A stretch of DNA of 13,863 nucleotides from Syntrophobacterales bacterium. GTDB taxonomy: Bacteria; Desulfobacterota; Syntrophobacteria; BM002. A program made the position numbers and the translations under genes. The stretch lies in the NCBI GenBank assembly GCA_030601545.1, contig JAUVTM010000029.1:1-13863 (forward strand), written 5' to 3'. The notes beneath the pieces were generated by a model. It was given only the letters and a program-made list of their open reading frames with translations, was not told the DNA's origin and searched no databases. This document shows positions 13,856 through 13,863 of the stretch, piece by piece. The stretch's first letter is position 1. Each line of letters begins with the position of its first letter.

Positions 13856-13863
13856 TCACCAAT

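Overview
The window looks like a chromosomal segment of an anaerobic, probably deltaproteobacterial (Desulfobacterota-type) bacterium. This is inferred from a complex I operon facing a large iron-sulfur flavoprotein fusion of the SfrAB/formate-dehydrogenase type, from moderate base composition, and from intergenic repeats of the 'attttagattgcagattgaag' kind. No species call is possible from the sequence alone, and the window holds no rRNA, tRNA, CRISPR array or complete insertion sequence.

Layout, left to right. Bases 2-229 hold the 3' end of a DUF3303-like gene. Directly behind its stop lies a palindromic MITE-like repeat with 14-bp perfect terminal inverted repeats (230-421). A lipoprotein gene with TPRs (662-1975) and a small coiled-coil gene (2021-2212) follow on the + strand. 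Next come a MthK-like potassium channel with an RCK gating domain (2554-3738) and a stand-alone cyclic-nucleotide-binding protein (3884-4399). The spacer 4400-4712 is packed with dispersed and palindromic repeats and ends with the leuA terminator.

On the - strand is leuA (2-isopropylmalate synthase, 6227-4713). Its leader is the clearest regulatory system here: a promoter (6638-6608), a 34-residue leader peptide with 11 leucines, a possible antiterminator segment and an intrinsic terminator (6448-6419), which together form a classical leucine attenuator. Upstream on the same strand is a 1238-residue fusion (10429-6713): 2Fe-2S ferredoxin, GltD-like FAD/NAD(P) module, 4Fe-4S ferredoxin and a molybdopterin-oxidoreductase fold. 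The usual Sec/Cys metal ligand is a serine and the C-terminal cofactor-binding domain is absent. A small one-TM protein (10904-10704) and a doubtful Cys-containing ORF (10602-10408) precede it.

Across a roughly 520-bp divergent control region, nuoA-nuoB-nuoC-nuoD (11428-13855) run on the + strand with overlapping ends. They encode the membrane-anchor and quinone-reducing connecting part of complex I. NADH-input subunits NuoE/F are not in the window, and the fusion flavoprotein next door is a candidate alternative electron-input module (inference).
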